This document shows, in pieces, positions 30,208 to 37,894 of a stretch of DNA of 64,000 nt. Positions within the stretch are counted from its first letter, which is position 1. Every line of letters begins with the position of its first letter. The translations under genes were made by a program, and so were the position numbers. The stretch comes from Microbacterium flavescens (GTDB lineage Bacteria > Actinomycetota > Actinomycetes > Actinomycetales > Microbacteriaceae): contig NZ_JAFIWA010000004.1 of the NCBI RefSeq assembly GCF_018588945.1, positions 1 through 64,000 on the forward strand, written 5' to 3'. The notes beneath the pieces were generated by a model. It did not search any database. It was not told the origin of the DNA and saw nothing but the letters and a program-made list of their open reading frames with translations.

Positions 30208-31824
30208 TCAGCCGAGGCTGACGTCGTAGAACAGCGGGCGCCCGTACAGATCGTAGGCGAGGCCGTCCACCGAGCCGCCGACCGCGGTGATCAGCGACGG
30301 GCTGTACAGCGGCACGATCGCGACATGCTGCGCGTTCCACTGCTGGACCTCGCCGTAGATCTCACTGCGCTCGTCGGTGTCCGTGGTCGCCACGCCGCGC
30401 TCGAGCAGAGCGTCGAGCTCGGGGTCGCTCACCTGCGATGCGTTCTGGAAGCCGTCGGTGTGCAGGTGGCTGCGGAGCAGATCAGGGTCGACGCCGGAGA
30501 ACCCCCAGTCGGTCAGGTCGAACGTCTTCGGTCCGTACTGCTCGTTGTAGGCGCCGGGCTCGAGCACCTCGCGCACGAGCTCGAAGCCGACCGCCTTGAG
30601 GTCGGACTGGATCGCGTTGGCGAGGGCGGCGCGATCGTCGGGCACAGGGGTCCAGGCGATCCAGCGGGCGGAGAGGCGCTCACCGTCCTTCGTGCGGTAC
30701 CCCTCGGCGTCGCGCTCGGTCCAGCCGGCCTGGTCGAGGAGAGCCTCGGCCGCGCTCGCATCGAAGGGCCACGACCCCTCGAGGGAGGCGTCATAGGTCG
30801 GCGTGGTCGAACCGAGCACCGACCAGGCGCGCGGGAACTGGCCGAAGAAGATCTCCTCGACCGCGGTGTCGATGTCGATCGCCTGCGCGAACGCCTGCCG
30901 CACCTTCTCGTCGGCGAACACGCCGTACTTCTCGTTCAGGTACAGCGAGTAGGGCAGGCCGGGGTACTCCTTGGAGTCGACCGTGAGCGCGTCGTCGATG
31001 CCGGCCGCGAGATTCGGCGGAAGCTGGCTGGCCAGGTCGGCCTCGCCGCTCTCCACGACCCCCACCCGGACCGAGGCCTCGGGAAGGATCTCCACGCGCA
31101 GCGTCTCGAACTCCGCAGCGCCCGCATCGTGCGGTCCCCACGCGTAGTCGTCGTTGCGGGTGTAGACGATCTCCTGATCGGGGGTGTACTCGGTGAGCTC
31201 GAACGGCCCGGTGCCCACCGTGATGCCGGGACCGCCGGCCTTGAGCTGATCCGCCGACGATTCGAGGACCGCAGGCGAGTAGAAGCCGAGGAGCGCGGTG
31301 CTCGCGGCCTGCAGGAACGGAGAGTACGGCTGGGTGAACGACACGCGGACGGTGTGCTCGTCGACGACCTCGGTGCCCGCGTAGAACTCGCCGCCCAGCA
31401 TGCTGGCAGCCTGGGCCGAAGCGGTCTCCGGGTCGGCGATGCGGTCGAAGTTCGCCTTCACGGCGGCCGCGTCGAACGCCTCGCCGTCATGGAACGTCAC
31501 GTCGTCACGGAGGGTGAACACGTAGGACGCGCCGTCGTCCTCGATGTCCCAGCTCTGCGCGAGCCACGGCGTGAAGGTGCCGTCCGCCTCCTGGAACACG
31601 AGCGAGTCGAGCGCCGCACGCTGCACCATCGACGACACGTCGAGCTGGCTGGTCTGCGGGTCCATGTGACCGGCCGACAGATTGGCGCCCTCGATGGCCC
31701 AGACCACCTCACCGCCGTCGTCGCCGGCGTCGTTCGCGCCGGCCGCGCACGAGCTGAGAACGAGCGCGGCGATGAGCGGAGCTGCGGCGACGGCCAGGCG
31801 TCGGCGCAAAGGAGAAACGGGCAT
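30208..31824 (-). CDS. ABC transporter solute-binding lipoprotein, family 5 (peptide/nickel type)
   Basis: A 538-aa extracellular binding protein anchored by lipid: signal peptide with lipobox LSSC, Cys26. Family 5 features include YVFTLRDDVTFHDGEAFDA, VTVGTGPFELTEYTPDQ, and DPDLLRSHLHTDGFQNAS. It captures the substrate for the two permeases and ATPase encoded downstream. Family 5 members bind peptides, nickel, sugars or heme, and the specificity cannot be read here. First gene of the importer operon. Confidence 0.92.
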   Translation of the reverse strand: MPVSPLRRRLAVAAAPLIAALVLSSCAAGANDAGDDGGEVVWAIEGANLSAGHMDPQTSQLDVSSMVQRAALDSLVFQEADGTFTPWLAQSWDIEDDGASYVFTLRDDVTFHDGEAFDAAAVKANFDRIADPETASAQAASMLGGEFYAGTEVVDEHTVRVSFTQPYSPFLQAASTALLGFYSPAVLESSADQLKAGGPGITVGTGPFELTEYTPDQEIVYTRNDDYAWGPHDAGAAEFETLRVEILPEASVRVGVVESGEADLASQLPPNLAAGIDDALTVDSKEYPGLPYSLYLNEKYGVFADEKVRQAFAQAIDIDTAVEEIFFGQFPRAWSVLGSTTPTYDASLEGSWPFDASAAEALLDQAGWTERDAEGYRTKDGERLSARWIAWTPVPDDRAALANAIQSDLKAVGFELVREVLEPGAYNEQYGPKTFDLTDWGFSGVDPDLLRSHLHTDGFQNASQVSDPELDALLERGVATTDTDERSEIYGEVQQWNAQHVAIVPLYSPSLITAVGGSVDGLAYDLYGRPLFYDVSLG

Positions 31825-31937
31825 GACTGACCTCGGGAAGTCTGAGACGGGGATGTCTCTACGGTAGCGGTTAGTGGACGGAGTCGATAAACGCGCGACC
31901 GTCGCAATCTGTTCCCGCGCCGCCGCGGACGCTTCGA

Positions 31938-31949
31938 TAGCGTCGTCGC
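31938..31949 (+). promoter_or_regulatory. Possible -10 for leaderless pentapeptide-repeat gene
   Basis: TAGCGT at 31938-31943 lies six bases before the ATG at 31950. No ribosome site precedes the ATG. Weak on its own, but the same spacing recurs at other genes in this window. Confidence 0.35.
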
Positions 31950-32609
31950 ATGGCCCGTCCCCCGGCGCATCCGCAGCCGCCCCGACTCTCTCCGCCCGAC
32001 CTGCCCCGGGCGTTCGCCGAGATCGTCGGCGTCGAGCCTCACGGCGACTTTCTGCAGGCCCGCATCACCGGGTGGGAGGGAACGGTGGATGCCTCGCACG
32101 CCGCCTTCACCGAGTGCACGGTGGCCGCGGCATCCGTCGACCGTCTCGAACTGACCGGCGCGACCCTCGTCGATGTGGAGTTCGACGCGCTGCGGGCCAC
32201 GAGTGTCCACGGTCGCGAGGCGCGACTGCGGCGCGTCCGGCTGACCGGGGGACGCATCGGAACCCTCGACCTTGCGACCGCGGGTGTCGACGAGGTGGAG
32301 CTGCGCGGCATCCGCATCGACTATCTGTCGCTCGGCGGAGCGAAGGTCGAAGACCTGCTGGTGGCCGACTGCACGATCGGGACCCTCGACCTGCCGCAGG
32401 CCACGCTGTCGCGCGTCCGGTTCGAGTCCACCCGGGCCGAGGAGGTCGACACTCGCGGCATGCGGGCGGACAGCCTCGACCTGCGCGGACTCGACGCCGC
32501 GTCCTATCTCGACGTGGGCTCGCTGCGTGGTGCGACGCTGACTCCCTGGCAGATCGAGCAGCTCGCACCGGCGTTCGCCGCTGCGCTGGGCATCGACGTC
32601 CAGGACTGA
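31950..32609 (+). CDS. Pentapeptide-repeat-like protein
   Basis: A 219-aa protein whose middle (about residues 45-190) shows a five-residue periodicity with central Leu or Val and small residues before it (for example LELTGATLVDVEFDALRAT, IGTLDLPQATLSRVRFESTR). This fits a right-handed quadrilateral beta-helix. The repeats are degenerate compared with Qnr-type proteins. No membrane segment or signal peptide. Some members protect DNA gyrase, but most have no known role, and none is assigned here. It is divergent from the ABC importer and lies 94 bases before valS. Confidence 0.75.
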   Translation: MARPPAHPQPPRLSPPDLPRAFAEIVGVEPHGDFLQARITGWEGTVDASHAAFTECTVAAASVDRLELTGATLVDVEFDALRATSVHGREARLRRVRLTGGRIGTLDLATAGVDEVELRGIRIDYLSLGGAKVEDLLVADCTIGTLDLPQATLSRVRFESTRAEEVDTRGMRADSLDLRGLDAASYLDVGSLRGATLTPWQIEQLAPAFAAALGIDVQD

Positions 32610-32637
32610 CGACGCCGGGCTCCCGGCCACCAGCCGG

Positions 32638-32643
32638 TAGAAT
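32638..32643 (+). promoter_or_regulatory. Possible valS -10 element
   Basis: TAGAAT lies 60 bases upstream of the valS ATG, which has its own GAGGAG ribosome site six bases before it. No clear -35 is seen. The leader contains a short GGCAC/GTGCC hairpin but no T-box core. Confidence 0.4.
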
Positions 32644-32703
32644 CGTGCGACATCCCACACTCAGGCACGCTCACACAGTGCCGCACATATCGAGGAGACC
32701 CCC

Positions 32704-35283
32704 ATGTCCGACGCGCAGATTCCTGACAAGCCCGCACTCGAGGGTCTCGAGAGCAAGTGGGATGCCGCCTGGACCGAGCAGGGAACATACCTGTTCGACC
32801 GCGTCCGCGCCGCCGAGGTGGGCCGCGCAGGGATCTTCTCGGTCGACACTCCCCCGCCGACCGCGTCGGGGAGCCTGCACATCGGCCACGTGTTCAGCTA
32901 CACCCACACCGATGTGAAGGTGCGCTTCGAGCGCATGCGCGGCAAGACGGTCTTCTACCCGATGGGCTGGGACGACAACGGCCTGCCGACCGAGCGCCGC
33001 GTGCAGAACTACTACGGCGTGCGCTGCGATCCGTCGCTTCCGTACGTCACCGACTTCACGCCTCCGTATGAGGGGGGCGACAACAAGAGCAGTCGCGCCG
33101 CCGACCAGGTGCCGGTGAGCCGTCGCAACTTCATCGAGCTGTGCGAGAAGCTCACCGTCGAGGACGAGAAGCACTTCGAGGCGCTGTGGCGCGCTCTCGG
33201 ACTCAGCGTCGACTGGACCCAGACCTACCGGACGATCTCCGACGACACGATGCGCACCAGCCAGCTGGCCTTCCTGCGCAACCTCGAGCGGGGCGAGGCG
33301 TACCAGGCCATGGCCCCGACCCTGTGGGACATCGACTTCCGCTCCGCGATCGCCCAGGCCGAGCTCGAGGACCGCGACCAGCCGGCCGCCTATCACCGCG
33401 TCGCCTTCCACAAGACCGACGGATCGGGTGACGTCCACATCGAGACGACCCGCCCCGAGCTGCTGCCGGCGTGCGTCGCTCTCGTGGCGAACCCCGACGA
33501 CGAGCGCTATCAGGCGCTGTTCGGAACGACCGTGCGCACGCCGCTCTTCGACGTCGAGGTGCCCGTCCTCGCCCACCCGCTCGCCCAGCAGGACAAGGGC
33601 TCGGGCATCGCGATGATCTGCACCTTCGGCGACGTGACCGACATCGTCTGGTGGCGCGAGCTCGACCTGCCCAACCGGACGATCCTCGGGCAGGACGGCC
33701 GCGTGATCGCCGAAGCGCCCGACGTGATCGTGACGGATGCCGCGAAGGCCGCGTATGCGGAGCTCGCGGGCAAGACCGTCTTCAGCGCCAAGAAGCGCAT
33801 CGTCGAGCTGCTGCAGGAGTCGGGCGAGATGGAGGGCGACCCCCGCCCCTTCACCCACGTCGTGAAGTTCTACGAGAAGGGCGACCGTCCCCTCGAGATC
33901 GTGTCGACGCGCCAGTGGTACGTCGGCAACGGCGCTCGCTACGAAGCGCTGCGCGACAAGCTGATCGAGCTCGGACGCCAGGTGTCCTGGCACCCCGACT
34001 TCATGCGCGTGCGTTATGAGAACTGGACCAACGGACTGACCGGCGACTGGCTCGTGTCGCGTCAGCGGTTCTTCGGAGTGCCCATCCCTGTCTGGTACGC
34101 CCTCGACGAGAACGGCGACCGCGACTACTCGCGCGTGCTCACGCCGGACGCCGCGTCGCTGCCCGTCGACCCCACGACCGATGTCCCCCCGGGCTACTCC
34201 GAGGACCAGCGGGGCGTGCCGGGCGGGTTCGACGGCGAGAAGGACATCTTCGACACGTGGGCCACGTCGTCGCTCACGCCGCAGCTCGCGGGCGGCTGGG
34301 AGCGCGACCCCGAGCTGTGGAACCTCGTCGCCCCCTTCGACGTGCGCCCGCAGGGCCAGGACATCATCCGCACGTGGCTCTTCTCCACGATGCTGCGCAG
34401 CGCTCTCGAGGACGACCGGGCGCCCTGGACGGATGCCGCCATCTCGGGCTTCATCGTCGACCCCGACCGAAAGAAGATGTCGAAGTCCAAGGGCAACGTC
34501 GTCACGCCCGCCGACATCCTCTCCCAGCACGGTTCGGATGCGGTCCGCTACTGGGCCGCCTCCAGCCGCCTCGGCACCGATGCCGCCTTCGATCCGCAGA
34601 ACCCGACGCAGATCAAGATCGGCCGGCGCCTCGCGATCAAGGTGCTCAACGCCGCCAAGTTCGTGCTCTCGTTCCCGGTCCCCGAGGGTGCCCAGGTCAC
34701 GCACGCGCTCGACGCATCGATGCTGACGGCGCTCGACGGGGTGGTGCGCGAGGCGACGAAGGCGCTGGATTCGTTCGACCACGCCCGCGCGCTGGAGGTG
34801 ACCGAGTCGTTCTTCTGGACGTTCTGCGACGACTACCTCGAGCTCGTGAAGGAGCGCGCCTACAACCAGACCGACGTGGGCCAGGCCTCCGCCGCCCTTG
34901 CGCTGCGCACGGCGCTGTCGACCATGCTGCGGCTCTTCGCACCGGTGATCTCGTTCGCCGCCGAAGAGTCGTGGTCGTGGTTCAACGAGGGGTCGGTGCA
35001 CACAGCCCCCTGGCCCGAGCCGCTCGGGATCGAGGGCGACGCCGCGGTGCTGACGGTCGTGGGCGAGGCGCTCATCGGCATCCGCCGCGGGAAGACCGAG
35101 GCGAAGGCCTCGCAGAAGACGCCCGTCGCCCGTGTCACGATCGCCGGGCCCGCGGCGTCCCTCGATGCGCTCCGGCTCGCGGAAGGCGACCTGAAGGCCG
35201 TCGGCCGCATCGCCGAGATCGAGTACGCCGAGGCGGACGCCCTGGCGGTCACCGCCATCGAACTCGCTCCACAGGAGGACTGA
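32704..35283 (+). CDS. valS: Valyl-tRNA synthetase
   Basis: An 859-aa class I synthetase charging tRNA-Val. HIGH is intact at 59-62 (GSLHIGHVFSYTHTD), followed by GWDDNGLPTERRVQN. KKMSKSKGN lies near residue 591. The editing domain carries ETTRPELLPACVALVANP, where the Thr-rich motif contacts the mischarged 3' end. The C-terminal domain is short, without the long coiled-coil of E. coli ValS, which matches the reduced length. GAGGAG lies six bases before the ATG. The small gene downstream starts one base after the stop. Confidence 0.97.
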   Translation: MSDAQIPDKPALEGLESKWDAAWTEQGTYLFDRVRAAEVGRAGIFSVDTPPPTASGSLHIGHVFSYTHTDVKVRFERMRGKTVFYPMGWDDNGLPTERRVQNYYGVRCDPSLPYVTDFTPPYEGGDNKSSRAADQVPVSRRNFIELCEKLTVEDEKHFEALWRALGLSVDWTQTYRTISDDTMRTSQLAFLRNLERGEAYQAMAPTLWDIDFRSAIAQAELEDRDQPAAYHRVAFHKTDGSGDVHIETTRPELLPACVALVANPDDERYQALFGTTVRTPLFDVEVPVLAHPLAQQDKGSGIAMICTFGDVTDIVWWRELDLPNRTILGQDGRVIAEAPDVIVTDAAKAAYAELAGKTVFSAKKRIVELLQESGEMEGDPRPFTHVVKFYEKGDRPLEIVSTRQWYVGNGARYEALRDKLIELGRQVSWHPDFMRVRYENWTNGLTGDWLVSRQRFFGVPIPVWYALDENGDRDYSRVLTPDAASLPVDPTTDVPPGYSEDQRGVPGGFDGEKDIFDTWATSSLTPQLAGGWERDPELWNLVAPFDVRPQGQDIIRTWLFSTMLRSALEDDRAPWTDAAISGFIVDPDRKKMSKSKGNVVTPADILSQHGSDAVRYWAASSRLGTDAAFDPQNPTQIKIGRRLAIKVLNAAKFVLSFPVPEGAQVTHALDASMLTALDGVVREATKALDSFDHARALEVTESFFWTFCDDYLELVKERAYNQTDVGQASAALALRTALSTMLRLFAPVISFAAEESWSWFNEGSVHTAPWPEPLGIEGDAAVLTVVGEALIGIRRGKTEAKASQKTPVARVTIAGPAASLDALRLAEGDLKAVGRIAEIEYAEADALAVTAIELAPQED

Positions 35284-35284
35284 C

Positions 35285-35533
35285 ATGCAGCTCGGCACGC
35301 GGTGGACCTCGGGCGACGAGCCCCCCAAGTCGGTGCCGGCAGCGCTGCGGTCCGGGATCGAGGCGGTCGACGCCACGATTCCGGACGATCAGCTCGGCCA
35401 GCCGCGTCCGCGGTGGACGCTCACGTGGCTCGAGGGCAAGCCCATCGCCGAGCTCGACACCGGCATCATCGTGTCGCTCGACGAGAACGGCGAGGCGGTC
35501 GCCCGCAACGATCCTGAGGACGGGTTCGGCTGA
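35285..35533 (+). CDS. Small hypothetical protein coupled to valS
   Basis: An 82-aa acidic soluble protein not assigned to a family. The sequence has the pattern [36 protein letters not shown] and a C-terminal DPEDGFG. No signal peptide or membrane segment. It starts one base after the valS stop with the ribosome site (CAGGAGG) inside the end of valS, so it is cotranscribed and probably coupled. The function is unknown. Confidence 0.75.
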   Translation: MQLGTRWTSGDEPPKSVPAALRSGIEAVDATIPDDQLGQPRPRWTLTWLEGKPIAELDTGIIVSLDENGEAVARNDPEDGFG

Positions 35534-35540
35534 GCCCCGC

Positions 35541-36947
35541 TCACTCCTCGGGCCCGTTGTGCCTCGATGCCTCAAGGAGGAGGCGTGAGGCGACCAGCGC
35601 GGCGATCAGGGTCGCCACGGCGGCGATCACGTACGGCAGCCGGAGGTCGTAGCGCGCGACCCAGCCGCCGAGCAGCGTCGCGAACGGGAAGAGCCCCCAC
35701 GTGAACGTGCGGATGATCCCCAGCACTCGGCCGAACAGATGCCCGGGCACGATCGCTTGACGCAGCGCGCCCCACGGGACGTTCCAGATCGACACGGCGC
35801 AGGCCATGAAGCCGTACGCGATCGTCCCGGTGATGACCTCCGGGGCGGCCCAGACGGCGGCGAGGGATGCCGCGGCGACGAGGTTCGCGCCGAGCATGAC
35901 GCGACCTCGGCCGAAGCGCTCCACCAGCGTCGACGCCACCAGCGAGCCGGCAAGCGCGCCGAGCCCGATGCCGGCCGTCACGAGCCCGATCGCGGCCGGT
36001 GCGACCGCAAGCTCGTCGAGGAAGTAGAGGATCGTCGGCGCCTGGGCGAACGAGAACGCCGACCCGACGACAGACGTGAAGATGACCATCGACCGCAGGA
36101 ACCGGTGATTCCACAGGTACGAGATCGCCTCGCGCGCCGTGATGCTCTCCCCCGACGTCGTCGCCTCGGCCTCGGCCGCCTGCTCCGCAGCAGTCTCGGC
36201 TGCGGCGAGCGGCTCGCCCGCGACGACGGCGGCAGCGGGCTCGGGCGCGTCCTGGCGCTGAGCAGCCGGGGCATCCCGCAGCGGGCGTGCGGCCGACAGC
36301 GGCAGCATCACCGCCAGCGCGATCGGGATGAGGTAGCCGGCTGCGCCGACCCACAGCGGGAGCGCGAGCGACACTGCGAACAGGACGCCTCCGATCGGCG
36401 TCGCGATGAAGTTGTCGATCGTGATCTGGGCGGCCTGCAGAAAGCCGTTGGCGCGGTCGAGTGAACGGCGCTCGACCAGCGAGGGAACGATCGCGTTCGT
36501 GGCGTTGTCGAACAGCGTCTCGCCGAACCCGAACACCAGCGTCGCGGCGAACAGCCACCAGATGTCGAGCGCGCCCGTCACCGTGAGGACCGCGAGGCCG
36601 ACGGCCGCGAGCCCACGGAGCGCGTTGGCCAGTGCCATGATCCGGCGTCGGTCGTACCGATCGACGATCATGCCGGCAGGAAGGCCGAAGACGAGCCAGG
36701 GCACGAACGCCAGAGCGCCGAGCGCGGCGATCGCGAGGGGATCACGGGTCAGCGTCGTGGCGATGAGCGGGACGGCGACCCGGCCCACGCCGTCGGCGAG
36801 GTTGCTGAAGGCCGCCGCCGTCCAGAGCTTGCCGAAGTCGGCGCCGAGCCGCGGTTTGGCGCCCCGAGCCGAACCGGGATCCGAAGAGGGCCGGCCCTTG
36901 CGCCCGGCCCCCTCGGTCTGTTCCGCGGTGTCCACAGCGTCGGTCAT
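35541..36947 (-). CDS. MFS transporter, drug-exporter-like
   Basis: A 468-aa major facilitator superfamily protein with about 12 hydrophobic segments. The first loop carries [14 protein letters not shown], the motif-A position. A central loop of about 60 residues rich in Ala and Glu ([20 protein letters not shown]) joins the halves. The overall pattern fits the enterobactin/macrolide exporter-like group, but the substrate is unknown. Its start overlaps the 69-aa gene (ATGA), and it is the last gene of the operon headed by an HTH repressor, which suggests induction by its substrate. Confidence 0.88.
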   Translation of the reverse strand: MTDAVDTAEQTEGAGRKGRPSSDPGSARGAKPRLGADFGKLWTAAAFSNLADGVGRVAVPLIATTLTRDPLAIAALGALAFVPWLVFGLPAGMIVDRYDRRRIMALANALRGLAAVGLAVLTVTGALDIWWLFAATLVFGFGETLFDNATNAIVPSLVERRSLDRANGFLQAAQITIDNFIATPIGGVLFAVSLALPLWVGAAGYLIPIALAVMLPLSAARPLRDAPAAQRQDAPEPAAAVVAGEPLAAAETAAEQAAEAEATTSGESITAREAISYLWNHRFLRSMVIFTSVVGSAFSFAQAPTILYFLDELAVAPAAIGLVTAGIGLGALAGSLVASTLVERFGRGRVMLGANLVAAASLAAVWAAPEVITGTIAYGFMACAVSIWNVPWGALRQAIVPGHLFGRVLGIIRTFTWGLFPFATLLGGWVARYDLRLPYVIAAVATLIAALVASRLLLEASRHNGPEE

Positions 36948-37153
36948 CGCGGGAGCATCCCGACGGCGCCCAGGGCGAGCGCGTCGGATCGGGTCTCACC
37001 GGCGGCAGCCTGGGCGGCGCGCGCGCCCTCGGTGGCGGCGCGCCGCTCGAGACGGCTCACGACGAACCTGTCGATGCCGGCCGCGGTGATGAGCAGCATC
37101 CGCTCGAATCCCGTGGTGCGGATGACGGCGTGGGAAGCGGTGAAAGCGGTCAT
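36944..37153 (-). CDS. 69-aa protein between repressor and MFS genes
   Basis: A 69-aa protein with no recognised family. It starts [20 protein letters not shown] and has a basic, Ala-rich second half ([21 protein letters not shown]). No strong membrane segment; one amphipathic helix is possible. Its start overlaps the repressor stop and its stop overlaps the MFS start, both as ATGA, so it is translated within a fully coupled three-gene unit. This arrangement argues that it is a real gene. A role as a modulator of the repressor or transporter is a guess. Confidence 0.7.
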   Translation of the reverse strand: MTAFTASHAVIRTTGFERMLLITAAGIDRFVVSRLERRAATEGARAAQAAAGETRSDALALGAVGMLPR

Positions 37154-37788
37154 GACTGTCCTCCAAGTTCGGGCAGCGGGAAGAGGTCGGCGCGGATGGT
37201 GACGGGCCGCACGTTCTCGCCGGTCTGGTTGCGGTAGTTGTCCACGGCCTCGTCGATCAGAGCCATGATCTTGAGCGTGAGCTCCTTGCTCTGCTCGGGG
37301 GTGAGGCGGGCGGTGGCGGTGGAGATCAGCGTCCCCTCCTGCCACATCTCGCTCTCGCCGCCGATGCCCCGGTTGACGAACTCGAGAAGCTGCTCGTTGC
37401 GATTGCGCAGGAACTCGTTCATCACGACCTGGGTGGCTGCGCGGCCGGCCGGCGTCGTCATCGCCTCGGCGTTCGCGAACGACACACCGCCCACCGGGCG
37501 CTCCCACCAGCGCTCACGGCCCGTCCCGCGATCGGTCGCCTCGCGGATGAGGTCGTGCTTGGCCAGCGCACGCAGGTGGTAGCTCGTCGAGCCGCTGGAC
37601 TCCCCCAGTCGCTCGGCCAGCGAGCTCGCCGTCTGCGGGCCGTACTGGCTGAGGATGTCGTAGATCTTCACGCGGAGCGGGTGCGCCAGCGCCCGGAGAG
37701 CACCCGAGTCGAGGACCCGGTCCTCGTTGTGGCGCTGCTCGGCCCGGGCCATGGCCTCGGCCTGGTCGCTGGTCTCGTTCTCTGCCAT
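37150..37788 (-). CDS. ArsR-like winged-helix transcriptional repressor
   Basis: A 212-aa DNA-binding protein. The N-terminal third holds a winged helix of the HTH_20/ArsR type: GALRALAHPLRVKIYDILSQ, then TASSLAERLGESSGSTSYHLRALAKHDLI as the recognition region, and RGTGRERWWERPVGG as the wing. The C-terminal part, about 130 residues, is helical and could bind a ligand or form the dimer. No ArsR metal-binding cysteine motif is present, so a metal ligand is unlikely. It heads the operon with the 69-aa protein and MFS exporter. Two palindromes just upstream are its probable operators. Confidence 0.88.
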   Translation of the reverse strand: MAENETSDQAEAMARAEQRHNEDRVLDSGALRALAHPLRVKIYDILSQYGPQTASSLAERLGESSGSTSYHLRALAKHDLIREATDRGTGRERWWERPVGGVSFANAEAMTTPAGRAATQVVMNEFLRNRNEQLLEFVNRGIGGESEMWQEGTLISTATARLTPEQSKELTLKIMALIDEAVDNYRNQTGENVRPVTIRADLFPLPELGGQS

Positions 37789-37804
37789 GCCCCAAGAATA
37801 GCCA

Positions 37805-37857
37805 TGCAAAGGTTTCTTTGCAAGCATTCCTTTGCAACCGATGCTTTGCAAAGGAAT
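37805..37857. promoter_or_regulatory. Two palindromic operator candidates between the repressor and M3 peptidase genes
   Basis: A perfect repeat TGCAAAG-GTTT-CTTTGCA spans 37805-37822, and a longer one, ATTCCTTTGCAA and TTGCAAAGGAAT with an 8-base spacer, spans 37826-37857. Both share the half-site TTTGCA. They occupy most of the region between the divergent ATGs at 37788 and 37895 and are AT-rich in a GC-rich genome. They are the obvious binding sites for the winged-helix repressor and could affect both genes. Confidence 0.75.
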
Positions 37858-37881
37858 GGCGGCATCCACGGCCGCTCTGAC

Positions 37882-37894
37882 TAGGCTGTACGCC
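37882..37894 (+). promoter_or_regulatory. Possible -10 for leaderless M3 peptidase gene
   Basis: TAGGCT at 37882-37887 lies seven bases before the ATG at 37895. No ribosome site precedes the ATG. A -35 would fall just after the palindromes. Confidence 0.4.

Noticed and set aside
26819..31824. ABC importer as a horizontally acquired island
   Set aside because: GC content, codon use and the GGATGCC motif match the neighbours. No tRNA edge, integrase or direct repeats are seen.
32644..32703. Possible T-box in the valS leader
   Set aside because: No UGGNACCGCG core and no specifier stem; only a short GGCAC/GTGCC hairpin before the ribosome site.
32671..35376. 901-codon open frame on minus opposite valS
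   Set aside because: Same antisense effect. valS on plus has all class I motifs and a good ribosome site.
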